From an uncultured Paracoccaceae bacterium (GTDB lineage: Bacteria > Pseudomonadota > Alphaproteobacteria > Rhodobacterales > Rhodobacteraceae), in contig CALJZN010000018.1 of assembly GCA_937983405.1 (NCBI GenBank), positions 1 through 58,974 of the forward strand: a stretch of 58,974 nucleotides of DNA. The letters are read 5' to 3'. Every line of letters starts with the position of its first letter. Position 1 is the stretch's first letter. Under the pieces are notes generated by a model. It was not told the DNA's origin, searched no databases, and saw only the letters and a list, made by a program, of their open reading frames with translations. Below, one piece after another: positions 35,904 through 44,450 of this stretch. The translations under genes and the position numbers were made by a program.

Positions 35904-37551
35904 CGACCGCCTCCTGCGCGGCAAGGATCGCGGCGATGCTCACGGGCTTGATCGGCACGCGCGGGGCGAAGAGGCTGACATCCTCCATCGGCCGGCCGGT
36001 GGCGGCGGCGACCATGCGCGCGGCGGGGGCAGCGCAATAGCGGCCCTGGCAGCGCCCCATCCCGACGCGGGTCGCGCGCTTGAGCGTGCCGACATGGCCG
36101 GGCCCGTCGGCCAGGCCCGCGCGCACCTCGCCCAGCGTGATCTCCTCGCAGCGGCACAGGATGGTGGCGTCGGGCGCATCGTCGAGCGGGCGCGGCGCGG
36201 CCGAATGCATCCGCCACAGCGCGCGCTGGAAGCGGCGGTGACGGGCCAGCGCCCGGCGGTCGGCGAACAGGTCCCAGGCGTCGCCGTGCCCGCAGGCCGC
36301 TGCCGCGCAGGCCCCGGCGATGCGCCCCTCGGCCACCGCCGCGGGCGCGCCGCCTAGGCCGGCGCAGTCGCCCGCGGCGTAAAGGCCGGGGACGGTCGTC
36401 TGCATGTCCTCGCCCCGGCGGGCGCGCAGATGGCCCACCGCCGGATCCCAGTCCATCCCCGCGCCGAGGAGCCGCAGGATCTCGTTCTGCGGCTCGAAGC
36501 CGTCGTTCATCAGAACCGCGTCCACCGTCACCGACCGCCCGTCGGAGAAGGTGGCGCGCAGCGCGCCGCCCTCCGCGGCCTCGACGGCATCGAGCGTCAG
36601 GCCGTAGCGCACCGGCACGCCGCGGCGCCGAAGCCCGGCCAGCATGGCCAGCCCCTGCAGCGTCAGCCGCGGGCCCGTCAGCGCCATCGCCGCCGCCGCC
36701 GCGGGCCGCAGCAGGGGGTGGCCTGTCGCCTCGGCCACAAGCGCCACCTCGGCGCCGCCGCGGGCCAGTTCCAGCGCCACCTGCACGTTCAGCGGCCCCG
36801 ACCCCGCCACCGCCACCCGCCGCCCCGGCAGCGTGCGATAGCTGCGCCACAGCGTCTGGGCGGCGCCCGTGGTCATCACGCCGGGCAGCGTCCAGCCCGG
36901 CACCATGCGCGGGCGTTCGTAAGCGCCGGTGGCGACGATGGCGGTGCGCGGCCGCGCGACCAGCGCGCCGCCCGCGACCTCGGCCAGGAACAGAAGGCCG
37001 TCGAAGGCCCCCCACACCTCGACCCCGCCCATCATCTCGGCCCCCGCGGCCCGCGCCTCGGCGATCAGCGCGGCGCCCGCGGCCTGCTGGGGGTCGAGCG
37101 GGGCGTCGGCGGCGGCCTGCTTGTAGTATTGCCCCCCGCCCACCTTGCGCTCGTCCAGCACCACGACCGAGGCGCCCGCCCGCGCCGCCGCCGCCGCCGC
37201 CGCAAGGCCCGCCGCGCCGCCGCCGATCACCAGCACGTCGGGCGCGATGCTGCGGGCGGGCGGGCGTTCGGGCAGCGTGGCGCCGGGGTCGAGCCGGGCG
37301 AAGGCCGCCTGCGTCGCCACCTCGAGCCCCGGCGCGGCGGGCGTCATGCAGGCGCGGCGGTTGGGCTGGCCGTTTACCGTCACGAGGCAGTCCTGGCACA
37401 CGCCCATGCCGCAGAAGATGCCGCGGCGCGCGCCCTTGGCGGTTTCGCGGAAGGCGCGGATGCCGGCCTCGGTCAGCGCCGCGGCCAGCGACTGGCCGGG
37501 CCGCGCCGCCACCGGGCGGCCGTCGAAGCGGAACGTCGCATCAGGTGCCAT
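35890..37551 (-). CDS. Fused 2Fe-2S / FAD pyridine-nucleotide-type / BFD-like dehydrogenase subunit
   Basis: 553 residues from ATG 37551. N-terminal 2Fe-2S domain (about 1-85) with Cys47, Cys52, Cys55 and Cys68 (CGMGVCQDC then RRAC). Then an FAD/NAD(P)-type oxidoreductase (about 100-450) with VLVIGGGAAGLAAAAAAAR, VAVAGSGPLNVQVALEL and TTVPGLYAAGDCAGLGG. The C-terminus is a BFD-like 2Fe-2S domain with CRCEE and CQGRYC. In HcnABC and opine oxidase systems the first two parts are separate proteins; here they are one chain. It presumably passes electrons from the DAO-like partner to a quinone or other acceptor. Confidence 0.9.
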   Translation of the reverse strand: MAPDATFRFDGRPVAARPGQSLAAALTEAGIRAFRETAKGARRGIFCGMGVCQDCLVTVNGQPNRRACMTPAAPGLEVATQAAFARLDPGATLPERPPARSIAPDVLVIGGGAAGLAAAAAAARAGASVVVLDERKVGGGQYYKQAAADAPLDPQQAAGAALIAEARAAGAEMMGGVEVWGAFDGLLFLAEVAGGALVARPRTAIVATGAYERPRMVPGWTLPGVMTTGAAQTLWRSYRTLPGRRVAVAGSGPLNVQVALELARGGAEVALVAEATGHPLLRPAAAAAMALTGPRLTLQGLAMLAGLRRRGVPVRYGLTLDAVEAAEGGALRATFSDGRSVTVDAVLMNDGFEPQNEILRLLGAGMDWDPAVGHLRARRGEDMQTTVPGLYAAGDCAGLGGAPAAVAEGRIAGACAAAACGHGDAWDLFADRRALARHRRFQRALWRMHSAAPRPLDDAPDATILCRCEEITLGEVRAGLADGPGHVGTLKRATRVGMGRCQGRYCAAPAARMVAAATGRPMEDVSLFAPRVPIKPVSIAAILAAQEAVDGSA

Positions 37552-38476
37552 CGCGGTCCCCGGCAAGCCCGTCGCGGAAGGCCACCAGCCGCGCCACGGC
37601 CCGGGCGCGCCAGGCGACGCGCGCGGGCAGGTCGGCCTCGGGCAGCAGGGCGCGGCGCTGCGCCTCGACGCGCGCCACGAGCTCGGGGCGCCAGTCGCAG
37701 CCGGTTTCGCCCCGCGCCTCGCCCATCCGCCGGTAGGCCGGGCCCATCCGCGCCGCATGGGCAGCGATGCCGCCGGGGGTGTTGAGCTCGGCGGTCTCGA
37801 ACGGCCCCGACAGCGCCCAGCGCGGCCCGAGGCCGAGGCGCATCACCGCCTCGATCCCCGCGACATCGGTCACGCCCTCGTCCACCAGCCGGTAGGCCTC
37901 GCGCAGCACGGCGCCCTGCAGGCGGTTCAGCACGAAGCCCTCGATCTCGCGCCCGAGCCGGACGGCATGGAAGCCCGCGGCGCCGAACAGGGCCGCGGCG
38001 CGGTCGAGCGTGCCGGGCAGGGTGCCGGGGGCGGGGACAAGCTCGATCATGCGCAGCACGGCGGGCGGGTTCACGGGGTGGGCCACCAGCGCGCGCGCCT
38101 GCTGGGCCGGGTCGGGCAGGATGCGCGACATGGCGATGGCCGAGGACGCGGTGGCAAGGATCGTCTGCGGCCCCGCCCCGGCCAGAAGCCCCGCGAAGAT
38201 CGCCTGCTTCGCCTCCAGCCGCTCGGGCCCGGCCTCGACCACCAGATCGGCGGCGGACAGCGCAGGGGCAGCATCGGCCAGCAGCTCGACCGGGCCGGCC
38301 AGCCCCCGGGCCAACCCCGCCAGGGCGATGGCCTCGGCCTGCGCCGCGATCCCCTCGGGGGCCGCCGCGCGGCGGTCGGGGTCGGGTTCGGCCAGGGCGA
38401 CGCCGTGGCCGTGGTCGGCAAACACCGCGGCAAACGAGAGCCCGATCGACCCGGCCCCCAGAACCACCACGCGCAT
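37541..38476 (-). CDS. 3-hydroxyacyl-CoA dehydrogenase-like NAD-binding protein
   Basis: 311 residues from ATG 38476; an upstream GTG at 38503 falls in regulon site 4 and is rejected. N-terminal Rossmann VVVLGAGSIGLSFAAVF, then LVVEAGPERLEAKQAIFAGL, ASSAIAMSRI and HPVNPPAVLRMIELVP are hallmarks of the family. The C-terminal domain contains GFVLNRLQGAVLREAYRL. The length fits L-carnitine/L-gulonate 3-dehydrogenase-type members, which act on free hydroxy acids, better than the longer fatty-acid enzymes. It heads the minus operon with the fused dehydrogenase and DAO-like subunit. Confidence 0.9.
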   Translation of the reverse strand: MRVVVLGAGSIGLSFAAVFADHGHGVALAEPDPDRRAAAPEGIAAQAEAIALAGLARGLAGPVELLADAAPALSAADLVVEAGPERLEAKQAIFAGLLAGAGPQTILATASSAIAMSRILPDPAQQARALVAHPVNPPAVLRMIELVPAPGTLPGTLDRAAALFGAAGFHAVRLGREIEGFVLNRLQGAVLREAYRLVDEGVTDVAGIEAVMRLGLGPRWALSGPFETAELNTPGGIAAHAARMGPAYRRMGEARGETGCDWRPELVARVEAQRRALLPEADLPARVAWRARAVARLVAFRDGLAGDRDGT

Positions 38477-38497
38477 GATCCTCCCGCCTCCCCGCCC

Positions 38498-38531
38498 GTT
38501 CACATGGCGAACAAATGTGCGTATGCTGCGC
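38498..38531. promoter_or_regulatory. Putative regulon operator, site 4 (dehydrogenase operon / SDR)
   Basis: Core GTTCACATGGCGAAC at 38498-38512 (12 of 13 matches) and second copy GTGCGTATGCTGCGC at 38517-38531 (9 of 13), offset 19 bp, with AAAT between. Compared with site 1, the 20-bp stretch starting at the first core differs by a single base. It lies between the divergent starts at 38476 and 38564, an 87-bp gap. Confidence 0.75.
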
Positions 38532-38563
38532 GAAGGCTACAGGGCGGGACGAAAGGACGCAAC

Positions 38564-39322
38564 ATGACAGCAGCGCGCGCGCTCGACGGCCGCAGGGCGG
38601 TGGTCACGGGGGGCAGCCGCGGCCTTGGCCGGGCGATCGCCGAGGCCCTCGCGGGGGCGGGGGCCGCGATCACGGTGGTCGACCTCGAGCCGGCGCTGGC
38701 CGGTCTGCCCGCAGGGTGGGAGGGGTTTGCCGCCGACCTCGGCGCGCCGGACGCGCTCGAGCGGCTGCGGCCGCTGGCCGACCGGCTCGGGGCGGTGGAC
38801 GTGGTGGTGGCCAATGCCGGGGTGGTGCCGCCGTGGCGCGGCATGGCCGAGCTCGACGGGGCCGAATGGGCGCGGGTGATGGCGGTGAACAGCTGGGGCG
38901 TGGCGGCGACGGTGGGGGCCTTCGCCGGGGCGCTGGCGGCCAGCGGGCGCGGCTCGGCCATCCTCATGGCCTCGCTCAACGGCCGCAGGGCGCATCCGAA
39001 GCAGGTGCTCTACACCGCCTCGAAACATGCGGTGGTGGGCATCACCCGCGCCGCGGCGCTCGACCTCGGGCCGCAGGGCACCCGCGTGAACGCGCTGGCC
39101 CCCGGTCCGATCGCGACCGAGGCGCTGATGGGCCGCCTGCTCACCCGCCACGGGCAGGGCATGCCCGCACCGGACGCGGCGCTGGCCGAGATGGCGGGGG
39201 CCACCGCGCTGAAGCGCATCGCGACCGCGGCGGATGTGGCGGCCGCTGCGCTGTGGCTCGCCTCGGATGCCACGGCGAACCTCACCGGCATGATCCTGCC
39301 CATCGACGCCGGGATGCCGTAG
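38564..39322 (+). CDS. Short-chain dehydrogenase/reductase
   Basis: 252 residues from ATG 38564. TGGSRGLGRAIAEAL at the start, VANAGVV for NNAG, catalytic Ser in MASLNGRRA and the YTASK motif, with a normal SDR tail (TGMILPIDAGMP). It is divergent from the dehydrogenase operon and shares site 4. A terminator-like hairpin follows it. Confidence 0.92.
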   Translation: MTAARALDGRRAVVTGGSRGLGRAIAEALAGAGAAITVVDLEPALAGLPAGWEGFAADLGAPDALERLRPLADRLGAVDVVVANAGVVPPWRGMAELDGAEWARVMAVNSWGVAATVGAFAGALAASGRGSAILMASLNGRRAHPKQVLYTASKHAVVGITRAAALDLGPQGTRVNALAPGPIATEALMGRLLTRHGQGMPAPDAALAEMAGATALKRIATAADVAAAALWLASDATANLTGMILPIDAGMP

Positions 39323-39343
39323 CCCCGGGGTGCAGCCCCGGGG
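39323..39343. terminator. Hairpin between convergent genes
   Basis: CCCCGGGG, loop TGCAG, CCCCGGGG: 8-bp arms at 39323-39330 and 39336-39343 immediately after the SDR stop and before the convergent isomerase end at 39366. There is no U tract, so this is at best a weak or Rho-assisted bidirectional terminator. Confidence 0.5.
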
Positions 39344-39365
39344 GGCGCCGGAAGCGCGCCCGCCT

Positions 39366-40205
39366 TCAGCCCTCGGCGGCCCAGCCGTGTTCGGCCAGGA
39401 TCGCGCGGCTGGCGCGGATGTCCGCATCCGGGTCGGCCCCCGGCGCCAGCGCATCGGTGATGATCTCGAGCACGGTGGCGCCGGCATAGCCGATGTCCCG
39501 CAGCGCCGCCGCCGCCGGCCCGGGCTGGACGATGCCGGTGCCCAGCCGCGCATGCTTGAACTCGCCATAGCCCGAATCGGAGATGTGCACGTTCTTCACC
39601 AGCGGCCCCAGCAGGCGGATCGCCGCCGCCGGGTCCTCCCGGATGTAGGCCGAGTTGCAGATGTCGAAGTTGACGCCGACCTCGGGGCCGATCAGCCCCG
39701 CCGTATCCTTCATGTCCTGCGCCGAGGGCAGGAAGGTGAAGGGCACGTTCTCGAGCAGCAGTTGCACGCCGGTGCCCTTGGCATGGGCGACAAGCGCGGT
39801 CATCCCCTCGACGAACCAGTCGAGCATCCACTTGTGCGGCGGGTTGATCAGGCTGTTCACCGGCCCCGGGATCGCCACGACATAGGGGCATGCCCACTCT
39901 GCCGCGAGGTCGATGGCCTCGCGGTAGCGGTCGAGCGTGTAGTGCCGCATCAGCCGGTCGACCCCGTTGGGGTTGTTGTCGAGCAGCGGGTAGCAGAACG
40001 AGGTCAGCGCCAGGCCCTCGCCCGCCAGCCAGTCGCGGTAGGCCTTGCGCTCGCGCACCGAAAGCTCGCGCGGCCAGCAGTGCGGCGGGAAGATCATCAT
40101 CTCGAACCTGCGGAAGCCGAGGCCATGGAGATGCTTCAGCGCGTCGAGGCCGGCGTGCGAATAGAGGAACGGAAAGGTGCTGGCGGCGACGGTCAGTCCG
40201 GTCAT
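39366..40205 (-). CDS. Sugar phosphate isomerase/epimerase-type TIM barrel
   Basis: 279 residues from ATG 40205 with GGAG six bases upstream. Xylose isomerase-like barrel of the AP-endonuclease 2 superfamily with metal-ligand candidates in LLLENVPF (Glu), VNFDICN (Asp), VHISDSG (His) and VLEIITD (Glu). The N-terminus (ASTFPFLYSHAGLDALKHLHG) is not diagnostic. It is divergent from the Old Yellow Enzyme gene, with regulon site 5 between them. It may epimerise or isomerise the keto/hydroxy intermediate. The substrate is unknown. Confidence 0.85.
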   Translation of the reverse strand: MTGLTVAASTFPFLYSHAGLDALKHLHGLGFRRFEMMIFPPHCWPRELSVRERKAYRDWLAGEGLALTSFCYPLLDNNPNGVDRLMRHYTLDRYREAIDLAAEWACPYVVAIPGPVNSLINPPHKWMLDWFVEGMTALVAHAKGTGVQLLLENVPFTFLPSAQDMKDTAGLIGPEVGVNFDICNSAYIREDPAAAIRLLGPLVKNVHISDSGYGEFKHARLGTGIVQPGPAAAALRDIGYAGATVLEIITDALAPGADPDADIRASRAILAEHGWAAEG

Positions 40206-40232
40206 GATGCGCTCCTCGTTTCCGGCCAGGGT

Positions 40233-40266
40233 GTTCCCCTTGCGAACAAATGTTACTATACCGCAC
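40233..40266. promoter_or_regulatory. Putative regulon operator, site 5 (isomerase / Old Yellow Enzyme)
   Basis: Two cores 19 bp apart: GTTCCCCTTGCGAAC at 40233-40247 (10 of 13) and GTTACTATACCGCAC at 40252-40266 (10 of 13), joined by AAAT. It lies 28 bp upstream of the isomerase start and 39 bp upstream of the Old Yellow Enzyme start, so it probably controls both. Confidence 0.7.
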
Positions 40267-40304
40267 GACAGCCGCCGTTCAACGGAAATCATGGGAGCCC
40301 CGCC

Positions 40305-41408
40305 ATGGCCAGCCGCCTGTTCAGCCCCCTCGCGCTCGGGGGGGTCGTGCTGCCCAACCGGGTCGTGGTGGCACCGATGTGCCAGTATTCGGCCGAGCAC
40401 GGGGTGCCGGGCGACTGGCACCTCGTCCATCTCGGCCAGTTCGCGCTGGGCGGCCCCGGCCTGATCCTGGCCGAGGCGACGGCGGTCAGCCCCGAGGGGC
40501 GCATCACGCCCGGCTGCACCGGGCTTTACTCCGACGCCTGCGAGGCGGGGTTCGCGCGGATCGTGGCGTTCTGCCGGTCGGTGGGCGAGGGGAAGCTGGG
40601 CATCCAGCTGTCGCATTCGGGGCGCAAGGGCAGCACGGTCGCCCCCTGGCTGGGCGGCGGCCGGCTTGAGCCCGACGGCGGCGGCTGGCCGACCGAGGCG
40701 CCTTCGGCGCTGCCCTACCTGCCCGGCTGGCCCGCGCCCCGGGCGCTCGATGCGGACGGGCTCGGGCGCGTCCGCGACGCCTTCGCCGCGGCCGCGGCGC
40801 GCGCGGGGCGGGCGGGGTTCGACCTGGTCGAGCTGCACGCCGCGCACGGCTATCTGCTGCATCAGTTCCTGTCGCCCCTGACCAACCTGCGGACCGATGC
40901 CTACGGCGGCAGCCTCGAGAACCGGATGCGCTTTCCGCTCGAGGTGTTCGCGGCGGTGCGCGCGGCCTTTCCGGCCGACCGGCCGGTGATCGTGCGGATT
41001 TCGGCGACCGACTGGATCGAGGGCGGCTGGGATCCCGCGCAGTCGGTCGCGCTTGCGCGGGCGCTGAAGGCGCTGGGCTGCGCGGCGATCCATGTCTCCT
41101 CGGGGGGGCTCGACCAGCGCCAGAGGCTGACGGTCGGGCCGGGCTATCAGGTGGGGTTCGCCGCGGCGATGCGCGGGGGGGCGGACCTTCCGGTGATCGC
41201 GGTGGGGCAGATCACCGACCCGGTGCAGGCCGAGACGATCCTTGCCACCGGGCAGGCCGATGCCGTGGCGCTGGCGCGCGGCATGCTGTGGGACCCGCGC
41301 TGGACCTGGCGCGCCGCTGTGGCGCTGGGCGAGGAGCTGCGCATCCCCGCCCCCTATGCCCGCGCCAACCCCGCCTTGCGCGGCAAACCCTTCGTCACCC
41401 GCAGCTGA
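40305..41408 (+). CDS. NADH:flavin oxidoreductase, Old Yellow Enzyme (YqjM-like)
   Basis: 367 residues from ATG 40305 with GGGAG upstream; ATG 40291 is out of frame. FMN-type barrel with VVAPMCQYSA (Cys of the YqjM class), QLSHSGRKGS, ELHAAHGYLLHQFLSPL and the diagnostic TDAYGGSLENRMRF. These enzymes reduce activated C=C bonds with NAD(P)H, or act in catabolism as dehydrogenases/demethylases. The following SDR (11-bp gap) is in the same transcript. It may reduce an enone or unsaturated intermediate of the island pathway. Confidence 0.94.
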   Translation: MASRLFSPLALGGVVLPNRVVVAPMCQYSAEHGVPGDWHLVHLGQFALGGPGLILAEATAVSPEGRITPGCTGLYSDACEAGFARIVAFCRSVGEGKLGIQLSHSGRKGSTVAPWLGGGRLEPDGGGWPTEAPSALPYLPGWPAPRALDADGLGRVRDAFAAAAARAGRAGFDLVELHAAHGYLLHQFLSPLTNLRTDAYGGSLENRMRFPLEVFAAVRAAFPADRPVIVRISATDWIEGGWDPAQSVALARALKALGCAAIHVSSGGLDQRQRLTVGPGYQVGFAAAMRGGADLPVIAVGQITDPVQAETILATGQADAVALARGMLWDPRWTWRAAVALGEELRIPAPYARANPALRGKPFVTRS

Positions 41409-41418
41409 GGGCATCCCC

Positions 41419-42186
41419 ATGGCCGACCTCGACGGCAGGACAGTCATCGTCACCGGCGCCTCCAAGGGCATCGGCGCGGCCATCGCCGCGGCGATGCTGG
41501 CCGCGGGCGCCCGCGTCATCGCCCAATACGGCCGCGACCGGGCAGGGGCAGAGGCCGCGGTGGCGGGCGCCGGCCCGGGGCAGGCGCGGCTGATCGCCGC
41601 CGACTTCGCCGACATGGCCGCGGTGGACCGGTTCTGGGCCGAGGCCGCGGCGGACGGGCGCATCGATGTGCTGGTGAACAACGCCGCGGTGATGCGCCAG
41701 TCGGGCGGCATCGCCGACCCCGTGGAGGAATGGGATGCCGTCTGGGCCGAGGCCTGGGCGGTCAACGCGCTCGCCCCCGCGCGGCTGATGCGCCATGCGG
41801 TGCGCGGCTGGCTGGCGGCGGGCCGGGGCGGCGCGATCGTCGGGATCGGCAGCTGGGTGACGACGCGCGGCACCTCGAACCCCGGGGCCATCGCCTATGC
41901 CGCCTCGAAGGCCGCCATCGCGGCCGCGACCAAGACGGTCGCGCGCAACCACGCCGCGCAGGGCATCCTGGCCTATGTCATCTCGCCCGGGGTGGTGGAC
42001 ACGCAGATGAGCGCCGAGGCCGCCGCGCGCACCGGCGGGGCGGCCGCGGTGACGGCGACGCTGCCCATGGGCGAATGGGTGCCGCCCGAGGAGATCGCGG
42101 CGCTGGCGGTGTTCCTCGCCACGGGCCGCGCCCGCCACCTGACGGGCGCGACGCTTGACATCAACGGCGCCGCCTACATCCGATGA
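41419..42186 (+). CDS. Short-chain dehydrogenase/reductase
   Basis: 255 residues. TGASKGIGAAIAAAM, NNAAVMRQSGG, catalytic Ser in GIGSWVTTRG and YAASK, with a normal C-terminal ATLDINGAAYIR. It follows the Old Yellow Enzyme gene by 10 bp, with GAGG near its start. It is the third canonical SDR in the island, so several alcohol/keto steps or a broad substrate set are likely. Confidence 0.93.
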   Translation: MADLDGRTVIVTGASKGIGAAIAAAMLAAGARVIAQYGRDRAGAEAAVAGAGPGQARLIAADFADMAAVDRFWAEAAADGRIDVLVNNAAVMRQSGGIADPVEEWDAVWAEAWAVNALAPARLMRHAVRGWLAAGRGGAIVGIGSWVTTRGTSNPGAIAYAASKAAIAAATKTVARNHAAQGILAYVISPGVVDTQMSAEAAARTGGAAAVTATLPMGEWVPPEEIAALAVFLATGRARHLTGATLDINGAAYIR

Positions 42187-42224
42187 GGGCGCGCCCGGTC
42201 GCCCCCCCGCGGCGGGCGGCGCGG

Positions 42225-43175
42225 CTATTCCGCCGCGGCCTTCCGCCCCTCGATGGCGGCCACCACCGCGTCGAGCTCGCGCATCAGCGGCACCATGCGG
42301 GCCACCCGCGCGCGGCCCTCCTCGCCGAGGCTGGCGAAGGTGGTGATCGGCGGGCGCACGTCGCCCACGGGGTAGCCCTGCGCGGCCGCCAGCGCCTTGG
42401 AATAGCACTGATGGCCGTAGAGCGGATGCCCCTCGGTGATGATCGCGTCGAACTTCTGGATGATGCGCTGCACGGCCCAGACATCGTCCCACCGGCCCTG
42501 CTCGGCCCATTCGACGAACTTCACCGAGGCGCGGGGGATGTAGTTGCCGTAGGGGTTGACGTAGCCCTTCGCGCCCATCTTGTAGGATTCGAGCACCTGC
42601 TGCCCGGCCCAGACGTTCATCAGCCCCTCGCTTTCCACGATGATCGCGTGGATGCGCTCGATCCGCTGGCTCGCCTCCTTGATGTAGCGGATCTGCGGAA
42701 AGGCCTTCGCCAGCCGGCCGACGAGCTTCGCGCTCATGTCCACGTTCGAGGTGAAGGGGTTGTTGTAAAGCATGACCGGCAGGTCGCAGCCCTCGCAGAT
42801 CGCCTTGTAGTAGTTGAAGATCTCGTCCTCGGTCGGGGTGTAGTAGTAGGGCGGGAGGATCATCAGCCCGTCGGCGCCAAGGTCCTGCGCCTGGCGCGAG
42901 TAGCGCACGGCGTTCGGGGTGTAGGCGTTCATGCTGCCCACCAGCACCGGGATGCGGCCGGCGATGTGCTCGACCGTCGCCGCGACGAAGGCCGCGCGCT
43001 CGGTGTCCGAGATCGTCAGGAACTCGCCCGTGGTGCCGAGGATGATGATGCCGGGCACGCCCTCGGCCAGCTGCCAGTCGAGGAAGCGGCGCCAGGCGGG
43101 ATAGTCGATCGCCTCGCCCCCCTCGGTGAAGGGCGTGATCGTCACTGTATAGCTGCCCGTGAAGGTCTTGGTCAT
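42225..43175 (-). CDS. Dihydrodipicolinate synthase (DapA)-family lyase/aldolase, second copy
   Basis: 316 residues from ATG 43175 with AAGGA seven bases upstream. SYTVTITPFTEGGEAID, IILGTTGEFLTISDTER, the Tyr in VMLYNNPFTSN and the Schiff-base Lys in IRYIKEASQR are intact. It is only distantly like the first DapA-family protein (28509), so it is not a recent duplicate. It resembles KDG/KDGal-aldolase or hydroxyproline-type family members more than true DHDPS. It faces the DAO-like gene at 43253 across 77 bp, a region in which I see no regulon core. Confidence 0.88.
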   Translation of the reverse strand: MTKTFTGSYTVTITPFTEGGEAIDYPAWRRFLDWQLAEGVPGIIILGTTGEFLTISDTERAAFVAATVEHIAGRIPVLVGSMNAYTPNAVRYSRQAQDLGADGLMILPPYYYTPTEDEIFNYYKAICEGCDLPVMLYNNPFTSNVDMSAKLVGRLAKAFPQIRYIKEASQRIERIHAIIVESEGLMNVWAGQQVLESYKMGAKGYVNPYGNYIPRASVKFVEWAEQGRWDDVWAVQRIIQKFDAIITEGHPLYGHQCYSKALAAAQGYPVGDVRPPITTFASLGEEGRARVARMVPLMRELDAVVAAIEGRKAAAE

Positions 43176-43252
43176 GGGTCGGTCCTTTCGGTCGGGCCGC
43201 GGCGCGGCCGTCGTGGTGCCGGGCCGCGGCGCGGCCGGGGGCGGGTGAGGCG

Positions 43253-44386
43253 ATGAAGACGGATGTGCTCGTGGTGGGCGGCGGGCTGGTGGGCGCCGCC
43301 ACCGCATATTTCCTGGCGCGCGAGGGCGCGGGCGTGATCCTCGCCGAGGCCGGCGACCTCAACACCCAGGCCTCGGGCACCAACGCGGGTTCGCTGCACC
43401 TGCAGATCCCGCATCCCGAATTCGTCGGTCTGGGCGAGGGCTGGGCGCGGGCCTACGCGCCGACGCTGCGGCTCTTGCGCGCCTCGCTCGACCTCTGGCA
43501 GACCATCGGCGCCGAGATCGGCGCCGACCTCGACGTGCGCCGCACGGGCGGGATCGTGGTGGCGACGACCGAGGCGCAGCTGCGCGCGGTCGCGGCCAAG
43601 GCGGCGGTAGAGGCGACCGAAGGCGTCGAGACCGAACTGCTCGACCGCGACGCGCTGCGCGCGGTCGCCCCCTACCTCGCCCCCGACGCGATCGGCGGCG
43701 GGCTCTGCCGGGCCGAGGGCAAGGCCAATCCGCTGCGCGCCACCCCCGCCTTCGCCGCGGCGGCCGTTCGCGCCGGCGCAAGGGTGCTGACGCAGACCCC
43801 GGTTCAAGGGCTCGAACCCGCCCCGGGCGGGTTCCTCGCCCGGACGCCGGCGGGCGACATCAACGCGGGCCGCGTCGTGAACGCCGCCGGGGCCGCGGCG
43901 GCGCGGGTGGCGGCGATGCTGGGCGTCCGCGTGGCGCTGGAGGGCTTCCCCCTCCAGGTCACGGTGACCGAGCCGGTGGGCCCGCTGGTGCCGCATCTCG
44001 TCTACTCCGCCGCGCGCAAGCTGTCGCTCAAGCAGGCGCCGAACGGCGGGCTGATCATCGGCGGCGGATGGGCCGCGCGCATCCGCCCCTCGGGCGACCT
44101 CGTCACCGACCCGCGCAGCCTGACCGGCAACATGGCCACCGCGGCCGCGGTGGTGCCTGCCGTCGCCGCCGTGCGTGCGCTGCGCAGCTGGGCTGCCACC
44201 GTCAACGGCACCGCCGACTGGCGCCCGCTGATCGGCCCGGCGCCGGGCGTGTCCGGCTTCTTCCTTGCGCTCTTTCCCTGGATGGGGTTCTCGGCCGGCC
44301 CGATGACGGCGCAGGTCACCGCCGATCTCGTGCTGGGCCGCCCGCCGCGGATCGACCTGAAGGGCATTTCGGTCCTGTTCGACTGA
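43253..44386 (+). CDS. FAD-dependent D-amino-acid-oxidase-like protein (DAO family)
   Basis: 377 residues. DVLVVGGGLVGAATAYFLAR at the N-terminus, QASGTNAGSLHLQIPH, then LSLKQAPNGGLIIGGGW and a late MGFSAGPMTAQVTADL. It resembles the other DAO-family protein (34737) in the TNAGSLH and IGGGW motifs, so they are probably related subunits with different substrates. No electron-transfer subunit is adjacent; it may share the fused protein at 35890, or act alone with oxygen. Confidence 0.9.
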   Translation: MKTDVLVVGGGLVGAATAYFLAREGAGVILAEAGDLNTQASGTNAGSLHLQIPHPEFVGLGEGWARAYAPTLRLLRASLDLWQTIGAEIGADLDVRRTGGIVVATTEAQLRAVAAKAAVEATEGVETELLDRDALRAVAPYLAPDAIGGGLCRAEGKANPLRATPAFAAAAVRAGARVLTQTPVQGLEPAPGGFLARTPAGDINAGRVVNAAGAAAARVAAMLGVRVALEGFPLQVTVTEPVGPLVPHLVYSAARKLSLKQAPNGGLIIGGGWAARIRPSGDLVTDPRSLTGNMATAAAVVPAVAAVRALRSWAATVNGTADWRPLIGPAPGVSGFFLALFPWMGFSAGPMTAQVTADLVLGRPPRIDLKGISVLFD

Positions 44387-44406
44387 CGCTGCACGCGGCA
44401 TGGGCA

Positions 44407-44427
44407 CCCCCGGACGACGGCCGGGGG
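44407..44427. terminator. Possible bidirectional hairpin between convergent genes
   Basis: CCCCCGG (44407-44413), 7-nt spacer, CCGGGGG (44421-44427), between the DAO-like gene stop (44386) and the GcvPB stop (44451). No U tract. The stem is short and the sequence GC-rich, so function is uncertain. Confidence 0.4.
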
Positions 44428-44450
44428 CCCCCGGCAGGCCTTGCGCCGCC

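Noticed and set aside
39323-39343. Hairpin as a full Rho-independent terminator
   Set aside because: The stem is good but no U-rich tract follows, so only a weak call was kept.
34737-43175. Hydroxyproline degradation cluster
   Set aside because: DAO, 2Fe-2S/FAD and DapA-family proteins fit superficially, but no proline racemase/epimerase-type protein or ketoglutarate-semialdehyde dehydrogenase was found, and many enzymes are unexplained by that pathway.
43176-43252. Regulon core between the second DapA-family gene and the DAO-like gene
   Set aside because: No sequence close to GTTCRCATNNCGCAC was visible in this 77-bp gap.
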